From Dongia_B sp035539215 (GTDB lineage: Bacteria; Pseudomonadota; Alphaproteobacteria; Dongiales; Dongiaceae): 64,000 bases of DNA. The position numbers and the translations under genes are program-made. Below, in pieces: positions 58,785 to 64,000 of the stretch. The notes beneath the pieces were generated by a model. The model made no database searches. It was given only the letters and a program-made list of their open reading frames with translations, and was not told where the DNA came from. The stretch is taken from the NCBI GenBank assembly GCA_035539215.1, contig DATLIX010000091.1, positions 1-64,000 of the forward strand. The letters run 5' to 3'. Positions within the stretch are counted from its first letter, which is position 1; every line of letters starts with the position of its first letter.

Positions 58785-59084
58785 TCACATGCTCGCCATT
58801 TCCGCATGGGTCGCCAGAAACAGACCGGTCGCGACCTGATGCGCGCCGCGCGCCATGGCGTCCCGCACCTCGCCTTCGAGACGCTGGTGCAGATTCTCTC
58901 CCAGCTTAACAACAGGTCGGCTTCCCGACTTGTCCAGATGGGCCAAGGGAAGCGGAGCATCCTTCAGAATAATAAGGGCGGCAAAGGTATCGCTGCCCTG
59001 CAAAAGAACATGGAAATGCCCGCGTGTCTCGTCCCAATGGGCGACGTCGCTTAGCTTGATCGTTTTAGAAGACAGTATATTCAT
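58785..59084 (-). CDS. Small protein of unknown function upstream of dodecin
   Basis: A 99-residue soluble protein (KTIKLSDVAHWDETRGHFHVLL at the N-terminus, VVKLGENLHQRLEGEVRDAM, then GAHQVATGLFLATHAEMA). The repeated His and hydrophobic pattern suggests an alpha/beta fold. I do not recognise the family. GAGG lies 8 nt before the ATG at 59084. It precedes dodecin by 57 bp, so a two-gene operon is likely. Confidence 0.65.
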   Translation of the reverse strand: MNILSSKTIKLSDVAHWDETRGHFHVLLQGSDTFAALIILKDAPLPLAHLDKSGSRPVVKLGENLHQRLEGEVRDAMARGAHQVATGLFLATHAEMASM

Positions 59085-59167
59085 ACTTTTACCTCGTTAT
59101 GCTGTTCGGCTGGCCGACACCCTCCCCGAAAGCAATGTTTCTTGGGGGCAAGGGGTTTCCAGGCGAT

Positions 59168-59215
59168 GGAAAGATCAGATCCAGGGGAAAGAACAGCTCC
59201 GGAAAGATCAGCTCC
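59168..59215. repeat. Three near-tandem 15-bp repeats
   Basis: GGAAAGATCAGATCC (59168-59182), GGAAAGAACAGCTCC (59186-59200) and GGAAAGATCAGCTCC (59201-59215) lie in the 59085-59324 gap between the divergent unknown gene and mgtC. The gap shows no gene. Confidence 0.85.
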
Positions 59216-59324
59216 GGGCGGCTAGCCCTATATAGAGGAACCCGCTACGGGCCGGGTTTGTTTCCGTTTCCATTGCAAGCGATCCGTTGCGACGGCGCGG
59301 CGGGTCTCATGGACCGAAACGACA

Positions 59325-60020
59325 ATGCCTCTGTATCTGGACTGGAAAGATATCGCCACACGTTTGGTATTAACGGTTCTTGCCTGTGGCATTCTGGGAT
59401 GGGAACGCGGAGAAGGTGACCGCGCGGCGGGTATGCGCACCACGCTAATTGTCGGCCTGGCGGCCGCAATCGCCATGATCCAGACCAATATGCTGTTGCT
59501 GATGACCGGGAAGACGTCAGATTCGTTTGCCGTTGCCGACGTCATGCGGCTGCCTCTAGGCATCCTGACCGGAGTCGGATTCATCGGCGCCGGCGCGATT
59601 TTGCGCCGCAACGAGCGGGTCGTCGGGCTGACGACGGCAGCAACGCTGTGGTTTGTCACGGTAGTCGGGCTGTGCTTCGGCGGCGGACAGCTGGCGCTGG
59701 GCCTGGTTTCGTCTCTGCTGGCGCTCTTTATCCTTCATGGCCTGAAGGCCCTGGATTCATACCGGCGTCTTGAGCGCCGGTTGCGGCTGCGGGTGACTTG
59801 GCGACTGGACGATCTCGAAGAGGCAGATCTCCGGCAGATGCTGACGGCCGAAAATCTGGGCTTGGCCTCGTGGAAGGTCAATTATGATCTCGACCATAAG
59901 ATCGCCGCCTTGCGCTGCGATTTGAAATGGCTGACTTCCGCCAACAATTATAACGTGCCGGATTTGTTGAAGAAGATGAGCCGCCAGCCGGGCATCATCC
60001 GCCTTTCCTGGTCGTTGTAG
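59325..60020 (+). CDS. MgtC/SapB family membrane protein
   Basis: A 231-residue inner-membrane protein with four to five N-terminal spans (DIATRLVLTVLACGILGWERG, AAGMRTTLIVGLAAAIAMI, ADVMRLPLGILTGVGFIGAGAIL, VVGLTTAATLWFVTVVGLC) and a cytosolic ACT-like C-terminal domain of about 80 residues. GWERG, RTTLIVG and GVGFIGAGAI are MgtC hallmarks. MgtC proteins help growth at low Mg2+ by damping the F-type ATPase in some pathogens; the role here is not known. A long leader (59221-59324) has no obvious riboswitch. Confidence 0.9.
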   Translation: MPLYLDWKDIATRLVLTVLACGILGWERGEGDRAAGMRTTLIVGLAAAIAMIQTNMLLLMTGKTSDSFAVADVMRLPLGILTGVGFIGAGAILRRNERVVGLTTAATLWFVTVVGLCFGGGQLALGLVSSLLALFILHGLKALDSYRRLERRLRLRVTWRLDDLEEADLRQMLTAENLGLASWKVNYDLDHKIAALRCDLKWLTSANNYNVPDLLKKMSRQPGIIRLSWSL

Positions 60021-60052
60021 ACCGACCCTTGGGCGCAGGGTCGGGTTCACAC

Positions 60053-60241
60053 TTATGACCAGAAATGAAATCCCAGCACCATTAAAACGACAGAGAGCGA
60101 GATTGTCGCCGCCGCCAGTGGCACAACACGCAGCAGGCGCCGACCGAAAGCGATGATCATGGTTGCGGGATATATGGCCAAAGCCAGACACATCGAAAAG
60201 ACCAGAGAGAGCTGGATAAGATGCGCTAGGAAAGAAGACAT
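60053..60241 (-). CDS. Small two-span membrane protein
   Basis: A 62-residue protein, mostly hydrophobic: span 1 about 8-31 (IQLSLVFSMCLALAIYPATMII), a short RRLLRVVP turn, span 2 about 41-59. The GAGG 9 nt before the ATG at 60241 supports translation. No family recognised. It lies tail to tail with mgtC and has a possible EcfG-type promoter 81 bp upstream. Confidence 0.6.
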   Translation of the reverse strand: MSSFLAHLIQLSLVFSMCLALAIYPATMIIAFGRRLLRVVPLAAATISLSVVLMVLGFHFWS

Positions 60242-60321
60242 GATTCATACCTCGCATGACTGCCCCAAAGGTCCACCTGCATGCTCAGGAGTTCCATCTT
60301 CAGCGGCATCGTCCGCGGGAA

Positions 60322-60347
60322 AACCAAGCGAAGCGAAAAAACGTTCC
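60322..60347 (-). promoter_or_regulatory. Possible EcfG-type promoter of the small membrane protein
   Basis: On the minus strand GGAAC (60347-60343), 18 nt, GTT (60324-60322), that is GGAAC-N17-GGTT. The first base of the -10 element is G rather than C. The expected start near 60313 leaves a leader of about 70 nt. Confidence 0.45.
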
Positions 60348-60480
60348 TGCGGTTGGACGTCGTTCTCGTGATGGTGATCGATCAGGCTTCGCGCCGCGCG
60401 CCCTGTCCTCAAAGCGCGGCGTCACCTCGGTGCCGGACATATCGGCGCCGCTCTGCCAACGGAGGCAAGAGAGGATAGCC

Positions 60481-61065
60481 GTGAGTGCTCTCAGCCATCT
60501 AAAGTCAGAGGCGGACGGCTGCCGCCGTTGCGACATCTGGCGGTGCGGCGGACGCGTCGTCTTTGGCGAAGGTCCGCCGCATGCCCGGCTGATGCTGATC
60601 GGCGAGCAACCGGGGCACGAGGAAGATCTGGCCGGGAGGCCATTTGTCGGACCTGCCGGCCGGTTGCTGGATGCCGCCATTTCCGAGGCAGGCCTTTCCC
60701 GGGCGGATATCTACGTCAGCAACGCGGTGAAGCATTTCAAATTCGTTCAAAGAGGCAAGCGACGCCTGCATCAGAAACCGACCAACAGCGAGATCGATAT
60801 CTGCAAGTGGTGGTTACAGCAAGAGATCGAGATCGTCAGGCCGAAAGTCATCGTCGCACTTGGCGCCAGCGCCGTCCGGGCGCTGTTCGGCAAAACAATG
60901 CCAATTCAAGCAAACCGCGGGAAATCGTTTTCCATCCCACCTGCCGCCACCGGCTTCATCACCCTGCACCCGTCTTTCGCTTTGCGTCAGCGCGAAAGCG
61001 ATCGCCGCGCTGCCCTGTCGCGGCAGCTTGCCGCCGACTTGAAGCAGGCCGCCGCATTGCTCTGA
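60481..61065 (+). CDS. udgX: UdgX-type uracil-DNA glycosylase
   Basis: A 194-residue uracil-DNA glycosylase-fold protein. Motif A is GEQPGHEEDLAGRPFVGPAGRLL (family 4-like with the UdgX Gln/Pro features), followed by YVSNAVKHFKFVQRGKRRLHQKP, where the KRRxH loop is the UdgX signature whose His forms a covalent bond with the DNA abasic sugar. Motif B is TLHPSFALRQR. Two N-terminal Cys (CRRCDIWRC) suggest part of the 4Fe-4S ligand set. The GTG at 60481 behind AGAGGATAG gives the right N-terminus; a frame from 60256 would add 75 unlikely residues. 60242-60480 shows no other gene. Confidence 0.92.
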   Translation: MSALSHLKSEADGCRRCDIWRCGGRVVFGEGPPHARLMLIGEQPGHEEDLAGRPFVGPAGRLLDAAISEAGLSRADIYVSNAVKHFKFVQRGKRRLHQKPTNSEIDICKWWLQQEIEIVRPKVIVALGASAVRALFGKTMPIQANRGKSFSIPPAATGFITLHPSFALRQRESDRRAALSRQLAADLKQAAALL

Positions 61066-61173
61066 TCCAGGGCCCAGACCCACGTTCCGTTTTTGCGGAC
61101 CGGGCGGAACCATCATTCGGGCGTCAGCTTGACAATGCATGAAGTAACGGCGCGCTGCGCGAAGGAGAGCCGC

Positions 61174-61452
61174 ATGCAAGATGAAGCGATCAAACGCCAT
61201 GCCTATCAGTTATGGGAGGAAGCCGGCCGTCCCGCTGGCCGGGACGAGGAGTTCTGGGAAAAAGCAAAGGAACTGGCCGCGATAGAGGAAAACCAGCTTC
61301 TGGCCACCAAACCGGCCCACGAAAGCAATGACGGTCCGTGGGGCCAACCGGTCGAACCCGCGGTCTCGCTTGAGAACCAGGGCGATTTCCCGGGAATGGC
61401 CGATCAGGGCGACGAGCAGCCTCAGGCGCCCGGCAAGACGCGCCAGCAGTAG
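61174..61452 (+). CDS. DUF2934 protein (second)
   Basis: A 92-residue protein with the DUF2934 segment AIKRHAYQLWEEAGRPAGRDEEFWEKAKEL followed by an acidic, Gln/Pro-rich tail. It is a distant paralogue of the gene at 58129. AAGGAG lies 6 nt before the ATG at 61174. A GGAAC at 61106 has no correctly spaced GTT, so EcfG control is not claimed. Confidence 0.85.
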   Translation: MQDEAIKRHAYQLWEEAGRPAGRDEEFWEKAKELAAIEENQLLATKPAHESNDGPWGQPVEPAVSLENQGDFPGMADQGDEQPQAPGKTRQQ

Positions 61453-61537
61453 AGGATCGTCCAAATCGCCGGACGCGGGAACAGCCCGCATCCCCGAAGC
61501 TTAATTGAGAAGGCAACATCCAGCACAGGAGCGCAAC

Positions 61538-61918
61538 ATGGCATCTAGTATTCCAGCTGACCAGGAGACCCTCGAACGGGACGAGACATACAGCCTCATT
61601 GCCGCCTCTAAGGTGCGAGGGACCGACGTCTACGACACCGTGGGCGAACATATCGGCGATCTCGAGGACCTGATGATCGATAAGACCTCGGGGAAGGTCG
61701 CCTATGCTGTCGTCAGTTTCGGCGGCTTCCTCGGCATGGGTGAAGAACGGCGCGCACTGCCGTGGTCGGTGCTCACCTATGACATAGAGAAGGAGGGCTA
61801 TGTGACCGGCGCCAGCAAGGACGTTCTTCGCAATACGCCGGAGCTGGGCGATTACGGCGACCGGGAATGGGGCACACGCCTTCACCAGCATTACGGCGTC
61901 TCGCCCTATTGGATCTAG
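61538..61918 (+). CDS. PRC-barrel domain protein
   Basis: A 126-residue soluble protein. The PRC-barrel covers about residues 18-95 (SLIAASKVRGTDVYDTVGEHIGDLEDLMIDKTSGKVAYAVVSFGGFLGMGEERRALPW region in short strands). The C-terminus is acidic and ends YGVSPYWI. AGGAG lies 6 nt before the ATG at 61538. Such stand-alone PRC-barrel proteins are frequent members of the alphaproteobacterial stress response; the function is unknown. Confidence 0.87.
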   Translation: MASSIPADQETLERDETYSLIAASKVRGTDVYDTVGEHIGDLEDLMIDKTSGKVAYAVVSFGGFLGMGEERRALPWSVLTYDIEKEGYVTGASKDVLRNTPELGDYGDREWGTRLHQHYGVSPYWI

Positions 61919-62040
61919 GAGGCGATGCCCCGCATCGAGAAAACCATGATACTCCATCCCACCACCGCCCGTGATCGCCACAGGCCCTGGGAAGAGCCGA
62001 TCGAGCGGACCTAATCCGGTCGATGTCGCGACAAGAGAAA

Positions 62041-62067
62041 AGGCCAACCGGACGGTTGGCCTTTTTT
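62041..62067. terminator. Bidirectional intrinsic terminator
   Basis: Arms AGGCCAACC (62041-62049) and GGTTGGCCT (62054-62062) with a 4-nt loop, a T run on the plus side (62062-62067) and AAAA on the other side. It sits between the convergent PRC-barrel gene and the Gly-rich protein gene and can serve both. Confidence 0.9.
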
Positions 62068-62092
62068 CCGTGTTCTCAGCTTTCGCCCATTG

Positions 62093-62500
62093 TCAGCTGC
62101 CGCCACCGGAACCCCCGCCGCCCGAGCCCGAACCGCCACCAGCGCCGCTGCTCCCTCCCGATCCGGCTCCGGTACCGCCTATCCCGCTTCCGCCTCTTCC
62201 GGTACCGCCCGTCCCGGTACCCGTTCCGGATCCTGTCCCCGTATTGCTTCCACCCGCACCATTGGGGGATATCGTACCGCCGGAATTGGAACCGTTGGAA
62301 TTCAACGAACCGCCATTATTCACGCCGTTGGTGTTGTTTGACGGCGTGCCGTTATTCTGTGAGCCGCCGGGAACGCAATTGGTGTTTTGCGAACCGACAC
62401 AACCGGGCATCCCGGGTGCGCCATTGGTGGACTGCGCGAGGGCAACGCCGCTTGAGAGAAGGAGAGCCGTTGCCGTAACCACCATCATATTTCTATACAT
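62093..62500 (-). CDS. Secreted Gly/Asn/Ser-rich low-complexity protein
   Basis: A 135-residue protein with a signal peptide (MMVVTATALLLSSGVALAQ, cleavage after ALA near residue 22), then a short segment with two Cys (PGCVGSQNTNCVPGG) and about 90 residues of Asn/Gly/Ser/Thr repeats ending in a Gly-Ser run. A purine-rich AAGGAG lies about 7 nt before the ATG at 62500. The two Cys could make one disulfide. The function is unknown; a flexible envelope or matrix protein is a guess. Confidence 0.75.
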   Translation of the reverse strand: MYRNMMVVTATALLLSSGVALAQSTNGAPGMPGCVGSQNTNCVPGGSQNNGTPSNNTNGVNNGGSLNSNGSNSGGTISPNGAGGSNTGTGSGTGTGTGGTGRGGSGIGGTGAGSGGSSGAGGGSGSGGGGSGGGS

Positions 62501-62679
62501 ATCGAACTCCTTCCGTTGTTTAACGGGAAGAGCCTTTCGCGGCCGTTGTTCCCCCGCCGGCGAATTTCACGATTTCGTGCAAGCCAAAGGGCACAGATCG
62601 GCTATCTGAACAGATGGGCTATCTGAGCAGGCGCATGATCGCCCACCTAAGAAACCATTTCACCCCCGTCGCGGCCACC

Positions 62680-62704
62680 GGAACTTGCCGCGTCACATGC
62701 GGTT
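62680..62704 (+). promoter_or_regulatory. EcfG-type promoter of ppa
   Basis: GGAAC at 62680-62684, 17 nt, GTT at 62702-62704. The expected start near 62713 lies about 34 bp before the GTG of the pyrophosphatase gene. The rest of 62501-62679 shows no gene. Confidence 0.75.
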
Positions 62705-62746
62705 TCATTTAAACCAATACTCCTCGCTCATTCCTGCAGGTGAAAA

Positions 62747-63313
62747 GTGTCGGAAGTAACCAGCTTGAGAGGTACATCGCCCATCGATCTTCCCTGGCGA
62801 GATGAGCGAACGGGCGATGTACTGGTGATCGTCGAAACGCCGCGCGGCAGTCGAAACAAATATGCCTTCGATCCGATCTACGGACAGTTTCGGCTGAAGA
62901 AGGTCTTGCCGCTCGGCTTCAGTTTTCCCTTCGACTTCGGCTTCATTCCCTCGACCCGCGGCGCTGACGGCGACCCCCTGGACGTGCTGGTTCTTTTGGA
63001 TGAACCCTTGCCTATGGGATGTCTGGTGAAGGGGCGGCCGATCGGCGTCATCGAGCTGGAGCAAACCCGCGACGGGCGAACGTTTCGCAACGATCGCCTG
63101 ATTGTCCTGCCGACCGGCCCCAGCTGCCGCAACAATATGCAATGCCTCGAAGACCTGCCCAACGAGTTGCTCAGCGAGATCGAGGCTTTCTTCATGGATT
63201 ACGCCCGGCAAGATGGACGCTATACAAGGCCGTTGGGACGCGGTTCCGAGGCACGGGCACTTGAACTCATCAGGGAGGGCGTGCAACAGGCATCCACCGC
63301 GCGGACGAGATGA
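62747..63313 (+). CDS. ppa: Inorganic pyrophosphatase, family I
   Basis: Hydrolyses pyrophosphate to phosphate, pulling ADP-glucose and nucleotide-dependent syntheses. The 188-residue protein has ETPRGSRNKYAFDPIYG, FPFDFGFIPSTRGADGDPLDVLVLL with the PROSITE-type DGDPLD metal site, and RNDRLIVLP. The PFDFGFIP version (Phe/Phe rather than Tyr/Tyr) marks it as a divergent branch. The GTG at 62747 follows CAGGTGA. With its EcfG-type promoter it may be a stress copy; a housekeeping copy elsewhere is likely but not visible. Confidence 0.9.
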   Translation: MSEVTSLRGTSPIDLPWRDERTGDVLVIVETPRGSRNKYAFDPIYGQFRLKKVLPLGFSFPFDFGFIPSTRGADGDPLDVLVLLDEPLPMGCLVKGRPIGVIELEQTRDGRTFRNDRLIVLPTGPSCRNNMQCLEDLPNELLSEIEAFFMDYARQDGRYTRPLGRGSEARALELIREGVQQASTARTR

Positions 63314-63536
63314 CGGCCGGAACATTCGTCCCTGCAAGCCAGCCCGGCGGATCGCTGCAATGGAAGCCGTCTCAACGCAATCAGGTGCGTGGGGGCCCCG
63401 ACGGGGTCCTTCTGGCCGGACAAGCGGTTTTGGGCAAAATCGATTTATGTGAGATCATGTGCTCCTCTGCTGCTTAGCGGAAAGATGGGCCGGGCAGAAT
63501 GGTCCCGCATCACCTTGCGCGGGGAATCTTGTAAAC

Positions 63537-63562
63537 GGAACAAAGCGGCGGTTTTTCGTGTT
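63537..63562 (+). promoter_or_regulatory. Possible EcfG-type promoter of ligD
   Basis: GGAAC at 63537-63541, 18 nt, GTT at 63560-63562 (GGAAC-N17-TGTT). The expected start near 63571 is about 30 bp before the GTG at 63602. The T in place of C before GTT makes it weaker than the others. 63314-63536 shows no gene. Confidence 0.55.
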
Positions 63563-63601
63563 TTTTTGCCTGCTGAAACGGCACAGGAAGGGCGACACGA
63601 C

Positions 63602-64000
63602 GTGGATTCCCTAGATGCACGCAGCAAAAAACTAGGCAAATACCGGCAGAAACGTGATTTCAATCAGACCGCCGAACCGTCTGGCAATGCGACGGTGGCG
63701 TCCAGCAACAGGCTGCGTTTCGTCGTCCAGAAACATGCCGCCACGCGGCTGCATTACGACTTCCGGCTGGAACTCGACGGCGTCTTTCGCTCCTGGGCCG
63801 TCACCAGGGGTCCCTCGCTCAATCCTGCCGACAAGAGGCTCGCCGTCGAAGTTGAAGATCATCCGCTCGATTACGGCGATTTTGAAGGGACCATACCGAA
63901 GGGTCAGTATGGCGGTGGCACCGTTCAGCTATGGGATCGCGGCTATTGGCAGCCGCTCGAAACCGATGATCCGGCGGCTGCGCTCCGCAAGGGCGAACTC
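63602..64000 (+). CDS. ligD: DNA ligase D, 3'-phosphoesterase domain, 5' part only
   Basis: The frame is open to the right edge (133 codons). After a basic N-terminus (KKLGKYRQKRDF) the LigD phosphoesterase domain begins: FVVQKHAATRLHYDFRLELDG, SWAVTRGPSLNP, VEDHPLDYGDFEGTIPKGQYGGGTV and LWDRGYW contain the His/Asp active-site residues of that domain. In bacterial non-homologous end joining LigD works with Ku; the ligase and polymerase domains, and any ku gene, lie beyond the window. AGGAAGG precedes the GTG at 63602. A stand-alone phosphoesterase cannot be excluded from this fragment. Confidence 0.88.
   Translation, partial: MDSLDARSKKLGKYRQKRDFNQTAEPSGNATVASSNRLRFVVQKHAATRLHYDFRLELDGVFRSWAVTRGPSLNPADKRLAVEVEDHPLDYGDFEGTIPKGQYGGGTVQLWDRGYWQPLETDDPAAALRKGEL

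Noticed and set aside
60256..60480. N-terminal extension of the UdgX frame
   Set aside because: The extra residues resemble no glycosylase, and the GTG at 60481 has a proper ribosome site and matches the family N-terminus.

Overview
The window is a high-GC, gene-dense chromosomal segment of an alphaproteobacterium. The clearest markers are a complete PhyR-NepR-EcfG general stress response (a system confined to Alphaproteobacteria), HisKA_2-type sensor kinases, and EcfG-type promoters (GGAAC, then 17-18 nt, then GTT). The gene mix (ADI pathway, N-type ATPase, GlgX-TreZ-MalQ-TreY, KaiC-like ATPase, stressosome) suggests a Rhodospirillales-like, metabolically flexible organism, but the genus cannot be fixed from the sequence alone. 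No tRNA, rRNA, insertion sequence, prophage or CRISPR array was recognised.

Region 1 (1-20.7 kb) looks like a low-oxygen energy and survival island. From left to right it holds the start of an N-type F1Fo-ATPase operon (atpD, running off the left edge), a cytosine-deaminase-like amidohydrolase, a minus-strand DUF3141-pta-fabI-ackA operon, ppk2 with an unknown upstream gene, an RND efflux pump with its adaptor, and the arginine deiminase operon arcD-arcA-arcB-arcC. Four FNR/Anr-type boxes (TTGAc-N4-ATCAA or a close variant) sit at promoter distance upstream of DUF3141, the ppk2 partner gene, arcD and a small membrane protein. This ties acetyl-phosphate/ATP formation, carbamoyl-phosphate/ATP formation and polyphosphate metabolism to oxygen limitation.

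Region 2 (20.7-34.2 kb) is the general stress response core: two EcfG-like sigma factors, PhyR and NepR encoded divergently, two HisKA_2 kinases that are candidate PhyR kinases (one with an eroded ATPase domain, one with a pseudo-receiver), a Lon-like protease, an AI-2E family permease, and a hybrid kinase.

Region 3 (34.2-44.1 kb) is a second stress-signalling layer: a minus-strand operon rsbR-rsbS-rsbT, then an RsbT-like/SpoIIE phosphatase fusion, then two hybrid histidine kinases. This is a stressosome module. Divergent from it are two single-domain receivers, a double-domain KaiC-like ATPase and a third receiver that overlaps it.

Region 4 (44.1-58.1 kb) makes and remodels glycogen and trehalose: glgA on the minus strand behind an EcfG-type promoter, and a plus-strand operon glgB-glgX-treZ-malQ-treY.

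Region 5 (58.1-64 kb) holds small stress-type genes (two DUF2934 proteins, dodecin, a PRC-barrel protein, MgtC, a UdgX-type uracil-DNA glycosylase, a Gly/Asn/Ser-rich secreted protein), inorganic pyrophosphatase behind an EcfG-type promoter, and the start of ligD at the right edge. Overall the window couples oxygen sensing, the general stress response and a stressosome to energy reserve (glycogen, trehalose, polyphosphate) and repair functions.
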